This document shows, piece after piece, positions 30,109-35,613 of a stretch of 35,613 nucleotides of DNA (positions within the stretch are counted from its first letter, which is position 1; every line of letters starts with the position of its first letter). A program made the translations under genes and the position numbers. Origin of the DNA: Acidobacteriota bacterium (GTDB lineage: Bacteria > Acidobacteriota > Vicinamibacteria > Vicinamibacterales > UBA2999); contig QHWQ01000309.1 in the NCBI GenBank assembly GCA_003222635.1, positions 1 to 35,613 on the forward strand, read 5' to 3'. The notes beneath the pieces are model-generated. The model saw only the letters and a program-made list of their open reading frames with translations. It was not told where the DNA came from and did not search any database.

Positions 30109-31056
30109 ATGAGAGGGACACGCATCGCCACGTTCGCGCTCGCCTGCCTGGCCACAGGCGCACTCATCAGCGCGCAGACCGCGGGACCCGCGCCCGGCGA
30201 GTCGTTGAGCCAGAGCTATCGCGGCAGCCAGGCACGCAACGTCGAGTATCAGAAGATCGCGCCCTTCAAGGTGATGGACAACGTCTATTACGTTGGACCG
30301 GGCACGGTCTCGGTGTGGCTCGTGCCGACCAGCGCGGGGCTGATCCTGATCGACACCGCGCAGGAGCCGTACGTCGATACGGTGATCGACAACATCCGCA
30401 AGGTCGGCTTCGATCCGAAGAACATCAAGTACATCCTGCTCACGCACGGCCATCTCGATCACTTCGGCGGCGCCACGAAGATCAAGGCGCTCTCGGGCGC
30501 GCGTGTCGCGCTGACCGAGACGGACTGGAACTTCATGGCGACGCAGCAGGCCAACCAGATCAAGAACGGCCGCGGGCCGAAACCGGGTGACGAGGTGCCG
30601 GCCAAGGACATGGTGATCAAGGAAGGCGACACCATCACGCTTGGCGATACGAAGATCAAGGTGTACGTGCTGCCGGGCCACACGCCGGGATCACCCGCCT
30701 ACGAGTTCACCGCCTTCGACAAGGGCAAGGGCTACAAGGCGTTCGTCTTCGGCGGCCCGGGCCCGCGCAACGGCGTCGAGGGCGGCACCGAGTTCCTCCA
30801 GAGCATTGAGCGGCTCGAGAAGAACTTCACCGACGTGCAGGTGGCGCTCAACGTGCACAGCTATCTGAACAGCTACCCGTATCCGAACAACATGGGGATC
30901 CTGGAGCTGCGCGACGTCAAGGCGAAGAACCCGAACGGGCCGAATCCGTTCATCAACAACGCGCTCTGGCGTCAGTGGCTGAAGGACGCGCACGCCGGCG
31001 CGGTGAAGTACATCGCCGAGGAGAAGGCGAAGGCGCAGAAGGGACAGACGAACTAG
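30109..31056 (+). CDS. exported B3-type metallo-beta-lactamase-fold hydrolase
   Basis: The 315-residue protein has a signal peptide (about 1-22, ending ISAQ) and the MBL fold. The metal-binding motif THGHLDHFGG gives His113, His115, Asp117 and His118; His191 (PGHTPGS) and His250 (LNVHSY) complete two zinc sites. The HxHxDH motif, the GHTPGS block and the signal peptide place it with subclass B3-like enzymes, but many such proteins hydrolyse other substrates, so lactam activity is not implied. The C-terminal 45 residues are Lys/Ala-rich and probably disordered. AAGGAG lies before ATG 30109. The stop TAG is followed one base later by an AAATCCC heptamer array that ends in a strong terminator. 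Confidence 0.9.
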   Translation: MRGTRIATFALACLATGALISAQTAGPAPGESLSQSYRGSQARNVEYQKIAPFKVMDNVYYVGPGTVSVWLVPTSAGLILIDTAQEPYVDTVIDNIRKVGFDPKNIKYILLTHGHLDHFGGATKIKALSGARVALTETDWNFMATQQANQIKNGRGPKPGDEVPAKDMVIKEGDTITLGDTKIKVYVLPGHTPGSPAYEFTAFDKGKGYKAFVFGGPGPRNGVEGGTEFLQSIERLEKNFTDVQVALNVHSYLNSYPYPNNMGILELRDVKAKNPNGPNPFINNALWRQWLKDAHAGAVKYIAEEKAKAQKGQTN

Positions 31057-31057
31057 G

Positions 31058-31131
31058 AAATCCCAAATCCCAAATCCCCAAATCCCAAGGACCTCGGTTG
31101 AATCGCGACCGGTTCCTTGGGATTTGTTTTT
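31058..31131 (+). terminator. intrinsic terminator formed by an AAATCCC array
   Basis: Four AAATCCC units (31058-31086) follow the TAG stop. CAAATCCCAAGGA (31079-31091) pairs perfectly with 31114-31126 over 13 bp and is followed by TTTTT (31127-31131). This is the clearest Rho-independent terminator in the window. The stem is made from the repeat unit. Confidence 0.8.
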
Positions 31132-31221
31132 GTACTTCGGTCTCGACGGCGCGCAACGTGTAGCTCCCGCAGCTCTGGTCGCGAATGCGATGGCGGCATC
31201 GAGCGCACCGAAGGCGGCGGG

Positions 31222-31246
31222 CCGCGCAGCTCACGGAGCTGCGCGG
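31222..31246. repeat. perfect 11-bp hairpin in a convergent gap
   Basis: CCGCGCAGCTC (31222-31232) and its exact complement (31236-31246) flank the triloop ACG. It lies in the 260-base gap between convergent genes 30109 and 31317. The rest of the gap, 31132-31316, shows no gene I can support. Confidence 0.75.
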
Positions 31247-31316
31247 ATAGATCGAGGCCCGGTGGAGAACGCGTTTTTCCGCGTCGTCGAACCGGAGGCC
31301 GGGAGTGAATACGCGT

Positions 31317-32345
31317 CTACGGTTCGAGCGAGGCGATGTACGCGCTGATGGCGATCGCGTCGTCTTCGGTGAGCTTCTGGACGGGCACCTTCATGAACGC
31401 CGCGTTCGTGCCGGCGCGGGCGCCCTGCTGGAAGTCGTAGAGCGCGCGGCCGATGTAGCCGGGCGAGCGGCCGGCGATGGTCGGGACAATGACGTTCTTC
31501 AGCATCATGCCGCGCATGTCGGCGCCGTGGCACGTGCCGCACTTGGCGGCGGTGACGAGCGCTTCGCCTTTCTTCAGGCTCCCGATCGGCGCATACGCGA
31601 CGAAGCCCGAGCGCGGATTCCGCAGGATGTTCGTCTGATACGTGTCCTCGGGCATCTCGACGATGCGATTGCCGAGCGGAATCGTGTCGTTGCCCTCCTC
31701 CTTCAGGGCGAGGCCGTTGACGGTGAACGTGAACTTCGGCACGTCCTCCGATTCCACGACGCGCACCCACTTCGTGTATTTCATCGACGAGAAGTAGTCC
31801 GCCGCCGCCTGCGCTTCGGCATCCGTCAGGTTGCGCGCGATCGCCTGCATCTCGTATCCGTTTGCCTTGTTCGGATCGGCCGTGTGCCGCTTGCCCGACT
31901 TGAAGTCCGCGAGCTGCTGCAGGATGTAGTCGCGCGGCAGGCCCGAGACGCTGCCGTTCTGCATCAGCCCCTTGCCGTTCGGCAGATGACAGATGCCGCA
32001 CGCGCGCACGCCGTTGGCTTCCTTGCCGTGCGCGACGATGTCGGGCATCGGCGGGTGATCGGCGGGGAACCAGTCGGCCGGGTTGTAGCGCGCGTTGATC
32101 TGCGCGACGGTGTAGGTGCGATCGCTGCCCGCGAGCGTGCGCGGCATGTTGTTCGGATCCGTCGGCAGCCCGCCCGGGCGATCGCAGGGATCGGCGCGCT
32201 TCCCCTGGCACTTCTGCGTGTAGTCGCCCGGCATCGCGGGATACGCGATGTAGCCGTACGCCCAGAGCGGAATCGTGGTCATCTGCGCGCGCCCGACCAG
32301 CGATGCAGCTACGCACAACATTCCCACCAGCAGGACTCGTCGCAT
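31317..32345 (-). CDS. dihaem cytochrome c
   Basis: The 342-residue protein has a signal peptide (about 1-20) and two haem c sites, CGICH (116-120) and CGTCH (269-273). Each is followed by helices typical of class I cytochromes; Met166 and Met318 are likely axial ligands. A distinctive insert between the domains (about 200-245, FTFTVNGLALKEEGNDTIPL and following) is not part of the minimal c4 fold. Two Cys at 46 and 54 (QKCQGKRADPCD) may form a disulphide. It likely carries electrons in the periplasm to an oxidase or reductase. The ATG is 23 bases from the start of the divergent truncated haemoglobin gene. Confidence 0.9.
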   Translation of the reverse strand: MRRVLLVGMLCVAASLVGRAQMTTIPLWAYGYIAYPAMPGDYTQKCQGKRADPCDRPGGLPTDPNNMPRTLAGSDRTYTVAQINARYNPADWFPADHPPMPDIVAHGKEANGVRACGICHLPNGKGLMQNGSVSGLPRDYILQQLADFKSGKRHTADPNKANGYEMQAIARNLTDAEAQAAADYFSSMKYTKWVRVVESEDVPKFTFTVNGLALKEEGNDTIPLGNRIVEMPEDTYQTNILRNPRSGFVAYAPIGSLKKGEALVTAAKCGTCHGADMRGMMLKNVIVPTIAGRSPGYIGRALYDFQQGARAGTNAAFMKVPVQKLTEDDAIAISAYIASLEP

Positions 32346-32355
32346 GACGCGAGTC

Positions 32356-32361
32356 TACACT
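32356..32361 (+). promoter_or_regulatory. -10-like TACACT for the haemoglobin gene
   Basis: TACACT matches the -10 consensus at four positions and ends 7 bases before ATG 32369. Only AGGTGGG lies between, too close to act as a ribosome site. No -35 is evident. Confidence 0.35.
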
Positions 32362-32368
32362 AGGTGGG

Positions 32369-32746
32369 ATGGACGAACTGGACGTCTACGCGGCGATCGG
32401 CGAGGACGGATTCCGCCGCCTCATCGCCGCGTTCTACCGGCAGGTGCCGGGCGACGAGATTCTCGGACCGATGTACCCGGCGCGTGATCTCGCGGGCGCG
32501 GAGCAGCGGCTGTGCGACTTTCTGATCGGCCGCTTCGGCGGCCCGCAGCGCTACATCGAGCAGCGCGGCCATCCGCGGCTGCGGATGCGGCACATGCCGT
32601 TCGCGGTCAACCCCGCGGCGCGCGAGCGCTGGCTGCTGCTGATGACCAACGCGCTCGACGAAGTCACGCTTCCTCGTGAAGTCGATGCGTTGCTGCGTGA
32701 ATTCTTCGCCGGGGTATCGGCTATGCTCGTCAACCGTCCTGGTTAG
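32369..32746 (+). CDS. truncated haemoglobin (group II-like)
   Basis: The 125-residue protein matches the truncated globin fold. The first helix is YAAIGEDGFRRLIAAFYRQV, followed by GPMYPARDLAGAEQRLCDFL, then IGRFGGPQRYIEQRGHPRLRMRHMPF, in which the proximal His of the HPxLRMRHxPF block is characteristic of group II proteins. Trp (AARERWLLLM) and the final helix are present. Such globins bind O2 or NO, and many act in NO or peroxide detoxification. ATG 32369 lies 7 bases after TACACT. The divergent neighbour encodes a cytochrome c, which hints at shared respiration or NO-related regulation. The TAG stop is the start of a TTGGTAG heptamer array. Confidence 0.93.
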   Translation: MDELDVYAAIGEDGFRRLIAAFYRQVPGDEILGPMYPARDLAGAEQRLCDFLIGRFGGPQRYIEQRGHPRLRMRHMPFAVNPAARERWLLLMTNALDEVTLPREVDALLREFFAGVSAMLVNRPG

Positions 32747-32795
32747 TTGGTAGTTGGTAGTTGGTAGTTGGTAGTTGGTGGTTGGTAGTTGATGG
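32747..32795 (+). repeat. seven-unit TTGGTAG heptamer array
   Basis: Seven consecutive 7-base units start on the base after the haemoglobin stop: four TTGGTAG, then TTGGTGG, TTGGTAG and TTGATGG. The TAG stop itself (32744-32746) is in phase with the array. Because 7 is not a multiple of 3, TAG appears in all three forward frames, while the reverse strand is open. Confidence 0.95.
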
Positions 32796-32810
32796 TCGGA
32801 ACGTCGCGGG

Positions 32811-33269
32811 ATGAAGCAAACTCTTGATGATCCCAAGCTGCGCGCGGAGCTTGTGGCGCGCCTGCGGCGGCTTGCGCCCGAGAGCCAGCGCCGGTGGGGA
32901 AAGATGACGTCGCATCAGGCGATCTGCCACCTGAGCGACTCGTTCCGCGACATGATGGGTGCGAGGGCGATCAGCTCCGTCGCGACACCGTTCTCGCGAA
33001 CGTTCGTCCGGTGGATCGCGCTCCATTCCGGCCTGCCATGGCCGCACGGCGTCAAGACACGACCCGAAGCCGATCAGGAGATCGGCGGAACCAGGCCCGT
33101 CGAGTTCTCACAGGACCGGCGCCAGCTCGAGGCGCTCATCGAGCAGTTCGCATCGCGCGGCGGCGGCGACTTCCAGCCGCACCCGATGTTCGGCCGGCTG
33201 TCGACGCGGGAATGGCAGCACTGGGGCTGGCGGCACACAGATCACCACCTTCGGCAGTTCGGTGTTTAA
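32811..33269 (+). CDS. DUF1569 (DinB-like) protein
   Basis: The 152-residue protein matches DUF1569. MTSHQAICHLSDSF (about residues 32-45) holds the first His pair of a DinB-like four-helix bundle. HPMFGRLSTREWQHW and HTDHHLRQFGV at the C-terminus are the family signature. A shorter family with these motifs is expected to bind one metal; the reaction is unknown. It has no signal peptide and is therefore probably cytoplasmic. It begins 15 bases after the heptamer array, and its ATG lacks a good ribosome site. Its stop TAA overlaps a -10-like TTTAAT for the next gene, also DinB-like, so two related bundles are adjacent but may be separately transcribed. Confidence 0.88.
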   Translation: MKQTLDDPKLRAELVARLRRLAPESQRRWGKMTSHQAICHLSDSFRDMMGARAISSVATPFSRTFVRWIALHSGLPWPHGVKTRPEADQEIGGTRPVEFSQDRRQLEALIEQFASRGGGDFQPHPMFGRLSTREWQHWGWRHTDHHLRQFGV

Positions 33270-33277
33270 TACGCGCT

Positions 33278-33754
33278 ATGAGTGACGACGCGCTGCGCGA
33301 GCAGCTGGTTCGATTCCTCGACTGGGAAGAAGCGCACGTCGGCTTCGACAAGGCGATCGACGGCCTGCCGGCGGAGAAGCGCGGCGGCCGCGCGGCCGGC
33401 TTCGAGCACAGCGTGTGGGAGCTGCTCGAGCACATGCGCATCGCGCAGGAAGACATCCTCGACTTCTGTATCAATCCGAAGTACGTCCACACGATGAAGT
33501 GGCCGGACGACTACTGGCCGGCACATCCCGCGCCCCCGAATGCCGCGGCGTGGGACGAGTCGATCGCGTCGTTCAAGCGTGAGCGCGGGAAACTCAAGAC
33601 GCTCGCGCGGGACACGAAGGATCTGTACGCGCTGGTGCCGACGGGCAAGGGCCACCAGACCTACCTGCGCGCGCTGCTGCTGATCAACGATCACAACAGC
33701 TATCACCTCGGTCAGATTGTCGCGGTGCGCCGCGCGCTCGGAGCATGGTCATGA
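33278..33754 (+). CDS. DinB-family protein
   Basis: The 158-residue protein is a four-helix DinB/YfiT-like bundle. SVWELLEHMRIAQEDILDF (about 46-64) carries the first His. LLINDHNSYHLGQIVAVRR at the C-terminus has the HxxxH pair (HNSYH), so the metal triad appears complete. Members of the superfamily include thiol S-transferases. It is cytoplasmic, with no signal peptide. ATG 33278 lies 7 bases after TTTAAT (33265-33270) with no ribosome site. The 3' end overlaps the 33745 gene by 10 bases in another frame. The window also has an exported DinB-like protein at 734 and a DUF1569 protein at 32811, so this fold is used repeatedly here. Confidence 0.9.
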   Translation: MSDDALREQLVRFLDWEEAHVGFDKAIDGLPAEKRGGRAAGFEHSVWELLEHMRIAQEDILDFCINPKYVHTMKWPDDYWPAHPAPPNAAAWDESIASFKRERGKLKTLARDTKDLYALVPTGKGHQTYLRALLLINDHNSYHLGQIVAVRRALGAWS

Positions 33755-34056
33755 TGCTCGGCGGCCGCACGTCGGAGCAGTGGATCGCGCAGTACGCGAC
33801 CAGCCATCAGCATCCGGTCAATCGTCTCTGCCACACGCTCGGCATCCCGCTCATCGTGATGTCGATCGCCTGGTTCGCGATCGCCTGGGCCGCATCGCTG
33901 CCGCTCTGGATGCCCGTGACGCTCTTCGTCATCGGCTGGGCGCTGCAGTTCGTCGGCCACGCCTTCGAGGGGAAGGCTCCCGAGTTCTTTCACGACTGGC
34001 GGTACCTGTTCGTCGGCCTGCGATGGTGGGTGGCGAAGATGCGCGGGCGCGCCTGA
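33745..34056 (+). CDS. Mpo1-like (DUF962) membrane protein
   Basis: The 103-residue protein has two or three hydrophobic segments (about 30-52 and 54-70) and the conserved Mpo1/YGL010w-like pattern: WIAQYATSHQHPVNRLCHTL at the N-terminus (His-rich), GWALQFVGHAFEGKAPEFFH in the centre, and a Trp/Arg tail. Yeast Mpo1 is an Fe(II)-dependent dioxygenase in fatty acid alpha-oxidation; bacterial members keep the His residues, but their role is untested. It overlaps the previous gene by 10 bases, suggesting coupled translation. ATG 33745 is the first of three Met; ATG 33751 or 33754 cannot be excluded. It is likely an inner-membrane protein. Confidence 0.88.
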   Translation: MVMMLGGRTSEQWIAQYATSHQHPVNRLCHTLGIPLIVMSIAWFAIAWAASLPLWMPVTLFVIGWALQFVGHAFEGKAPEFFHDWRYLFVGLRWWVAKMRGRA

Positions 34057-34067
34057 GCGGGTCGTCG

Positions 34068-34087
34068 GGTCCGGCTTCAGCCGGGCC
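34068..34087. repeat. GTCCGGCT palindrome in an intergenic gap
   Basis: A 20-bp near-palindrome (GGTCCGGC, TTCA, GCCGGGCC, one mismatch) lies in the 40-base gap between the 33745 and 34097 genes. It shares its core with the elements inside the SDR and 24146 genes. Confidence 0.75.
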
Positions 34088-34096
34088 AGTGCGCAT

Positions 34097-34912
34097 ATGA
34101 ACAGCGACTACGCGCGCTTCCAACGCGACGGCTGGCAGCGCGTCGCCGGCCAGTATGAGCACGCCTGGGCGGGTCTGACGCGCCTGTTCATTTCCGATCT
34201 CCTCGATGCCGCGCAGGTCAGCGCGCGGCAGCGCGTGCTGGATGTCGCCTGCGGTCCTGGATACGCGGCGGAAGCGGCGCGCGATCGCGGCGCTACGGCG
34301 ACCGGCATCGATATCTCCTCCGAGATGATTCGTCTCGCGCGCGAGCGCAACACGGATATCGATTTCCGCGTCGGCGATGCGACCGCCCTGGCCTTCGACA
34401 CCTCGCAGTTCGACGTCGTCATCTCCAACTTCGGCGTCATTCATGCGCCCGACTATGCCGCTGTTTTTGCCGAAGCGCGGCGCGTGCTGCGGCCGCATGG
34501 CATCTTCGCGTTCACCGCCTGGGCCGGACCCGAGGCGAGCGCCGGCGCGCGCATCATGGACGCGGCCATCCGTGCGCATGGCGACGTGAACGTGGCGATT
34601 CCAAGAGGCCCCGATTCGTTGATGCTGGCGAAGCCCGACGTCTGCCGGGCGATGCTGGCGGACGCGGGCTTCGGTGCGGCATCCGTGACGGTTCGCACGG
34701 CGACACACCGATGGCGCGTGCCAGACGCGTCGTTCATCTTCGAGCGGGAGCGCGATGCGGGCGTGCGCACGGCGGCGCTGCTCGCGAAGCAGACGTCCCA
34801 CGCGCTCGACGCCATTCAGCGCGACGTCGAAGCCGCCATGGCCGCGTTTGCGGATCCGCCAGGCTTTCTCGTCCCGTACACGGCACAGGTGGTGTCCGCC
34901 GCGGCACCATGA
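34097..34912 (+). CDS. class I SAM-dependent methyltransferase
   Basis: The 271-residue protein has a class I methyltransferase Rossmann fold. Motif I is VLDVACGPGYAAEAA (47-61), the acidic loop GIDISSEMIRLA (70-81), RVGDATALAFDTSQFDVVIS (91-110) and the post-motif block VLRPHGIFAFTAW. The N-terminal YARFQRDGWQRVAGQYEHAW (5-24) resembles small-molecule methyltransferases of the UbiE/Coq5-like group. The acceptor is unknown and there is no signal peptide. ATG 34097 has no clear ribosome site. It follows a palindromic element and leads, after 45 bases, to the rhomboid gene. Length is normal for the family. Confidence 0.92.
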   Translation: MNSDYARFQRDGWQRVAGQYEHAWAGLTRLFISDLLDAAQVSARQRVLDVACGPGYAAEAARDRGATATGIDISSEMIRLARERNTDIDFRVGDATALAFDTSQFDVVISNFGVIHAPDYAAVFAEARRVLRPHGIFAFTAWAGPEASAGARIMDAAIRAHGDVNVAIPRGPDSLMLAKPDVCRAMLADAGFGAASVTVRTATHRWRVPDASFIFERERDAGVRTAALLAKQTSHALDAIQRDVEAAMAAFADPPGFLVPYTAQVVSAAAP

Positions 34913-34957
34913 CCTCCGGCACATGCCGGCTGTTCCCGAAGATGGGACGATGCGGCC

Positions 34958-35536
34958 GTGACCGTCGCCATCGTCCTGGTTCTCGCCGGCGCCTTCGTCA
35001 TCGAACTGGCGCGCGGCGCGGCCGGAGATGAGCGGGCGCTGATTCCGCTCGGCGCGCTCATCACCCGCGGCTGGTCGTCAACGGACTGGTGGCGGGTCCT
35101 CACGTTCTCGTTTCTGCACTTGAACGCGCTGCATCTGGCGCTCAACACCGCCGGCGTGCTGTGGCTTGGCCGGCTCGTCGAGCGTCGCCTCGGACGAGCG
35201 CGTCTGCTCGCGATCTTTCTGCTGAGCGGAATTTCCTCTGGCGTCGCGGGCATGTTGTTGGGGCCACTGTTGCCGACCACCGGCGTCGCCGTCGGCGCAT
35301 CGGGTGCGCTGTGCGGGCTGCTTGCGGCCGCGCTGATGCTCGCCTTTCAACGCGGCGCGGACCGGCGGCTGCGCCTGCCTTTGTTGATGTGTCTCGTCGT
35401 GGTCATCGCGATATCGCTGATGCCCGGCGTCAGCCTCGCCGGCCACATCGGCGGATTTCTCGGCGGCGCTGCATGCACGGCCGTTCTCCAGTCGCCAACG
35501 GAACCTTTCGCCGGAACCAGCAGTAAGACCGGATAG
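34958..35536 (+). CDS. rhomboid-family intramembrane serine protease
   Basis: The 192-residue protein has about six membrane helices. The rhomboid signature is present: TFSFLHLNALHLALN (49-63, with His59 and Asn63 as the oxyanion HxxxN), GASGALCG (113-120, Ser115 the nucleophile) and LAGHIGGFLGG (160-170, His163 the base). A Ser115-His163 dyad makes it a likely active enzyme that cuts membrane proteins near their transmembrane segments. It is at the short end for the family. The start is GTG 34958; a nearby ATG at 34950 is in another frame. The stop TAG is followed 8 bases later by the start of an ECF sigma factor gene, so the two may be co-transcribed. Confidence 0.9.
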   Translation: MTVAIVLVLAGAFVIELARGAAGDERALIPLGALITRGWSSTDWWRVLTFSFLHLNALHLALNTAGVLWLGRLVERRLGRARLLAIFLLSGISSGVAGMLLGPLLPTTGVAVGASGALCGLLAAALMLAFQRGADRRLRLPLLMCLVVVIAISLMPGVSLAGHIGGFLGGAACTAVLQSPTEPFAGTSSKTG

Positions 35537-35543
35537 AGACTCG

Positions 35544-35613
35544 ATGGCGGAGCCGGGACGCGATCTCCTGCGACGATTCGTCGACGGCGATGCGTCGGCG
35601 TTCGAGGCGCTGT
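35544..35613 (+). CDS. ECF RNA polymerase sigma factor, partial at window end
   Basis: ATG 35544 opens a frame that runs off the window after 23 codons. The visible residues include RRFVDGDASAFEALF-like sequence, characteristic of the start of the sigma-70 region 2 of extracytoplasmic-function sigma factors (DGDASAFEAL). The remaining part, including regions 2.3-2.4 and 4, lies beyond the window, so the assignment depends on the N-terminal pattern. It begins 8 bases after the rhomboid stop, on the same strand. Rhomboid proteases and ECF factors are often linked through anti-sigma processing, but nothing here shows that. Confidence 0.7.
   Translation, partial: MAEPGRDLLRRFVDGDASAFEAL

Noticed and set aside
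31124-31348. 74-codon plus-strand frame in the gap after the metallo-hydrolase
   Set aside because: It starts inside a terminator stem and runs antisense into the dihaem cytochrome gene; no ribosome site or motif supports it.
32747-32795. possible CRISPR array
   Set aside because: Units are 7 bases with no spacers, far too short for a CRISPR repeat, and there are no cas genes.

Overview
The window reads as a high-GC, Gram-negative chromosome segment, most like an environmental Acidobacteriota of the Vicinamibacteria type. That assignment is an inference. It rests on three large TonB-dependent receptors with N-terminal carboxypeptidase-regulatory-like domains, DUF6152 proteins, NHL/SMP-30-type propellers, many exported cytochromes c, DinB-like proteins, and short tandem repeats and palindromes scattered between and inside genes. 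I saw no rRNA, tRNA, CRISPR array, transposase or phage gene.

Layout. 1-1342: a lipoprotein gene and an exported DinB-like gene with a consensus-like promoter. 1362-1532: a decayed pyridoxamine-phosphate-oxidase-like gene. 1719-6162: a TonB receptor, a small outer-membrane barrel and an exported double-VOC protein, probably one operon. 6236-9843: an exported amidohydrolase (-), an unknown gene, an NHL propeller (+) and a CHRD lipoprotein (-). 9884-16331 (-): a long block with three paralogues of one uncharacterised exported family, two DUF6152 proteins and a TonB receptor. 16385-18532: a lipoprotein, an antitoxin-like gene, a gene remnant and a second NHL propeller with a damaged start. 18634-20100: an unusual zinc-ribbon SDR protein. 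20146-21879 (-): a vapBC/fitAB-type toxin-antitoxin pair, a DsbA-family oxidoreductase and a cupin. 21957-24142: a haem/propeller fusion and a monohaem cytochrome c. 24146-26929 (-): a membrane protein fused to a spermidine-synthase-like domain and TPRs. 27043-31056: a third TonB receptor and a B3-type metallo-beta-lactamase-fold hydrolase. 31317-35613: a dihaem cytochrome c divergent from a truncated haemoglobin, then DUF1569, DinB, Mpo1-like, methyltransferase, rhomboid and the start of an ECF sigma factor.

Most gene products carry signal peptides, lipoboxes, haem sites or membrane segments. The segment is therefore largely devoted to envelope uptake, periplasmic redox chemistry and exported hydrolysis.

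The most striking signal is a set of short tandem arrays. The unit sequence differs from locus to locus, but the period is almost always exactly 7 bp (9 bp in a second class). Many start at or within a few bases of a TAG stop codon and face a complementary array, so the transcript can fold. The same kinds of word, and a separate palindrome family built on GTCCGGCT/AGCCGGAC, also sit in frame inside two genes, at apparent linkers. A second recurring pattern is a -10-like hexamer placed 6-7 bases before the start codon of seven genes, which suggests leaderless transcripts. Both are testable genome-wide.
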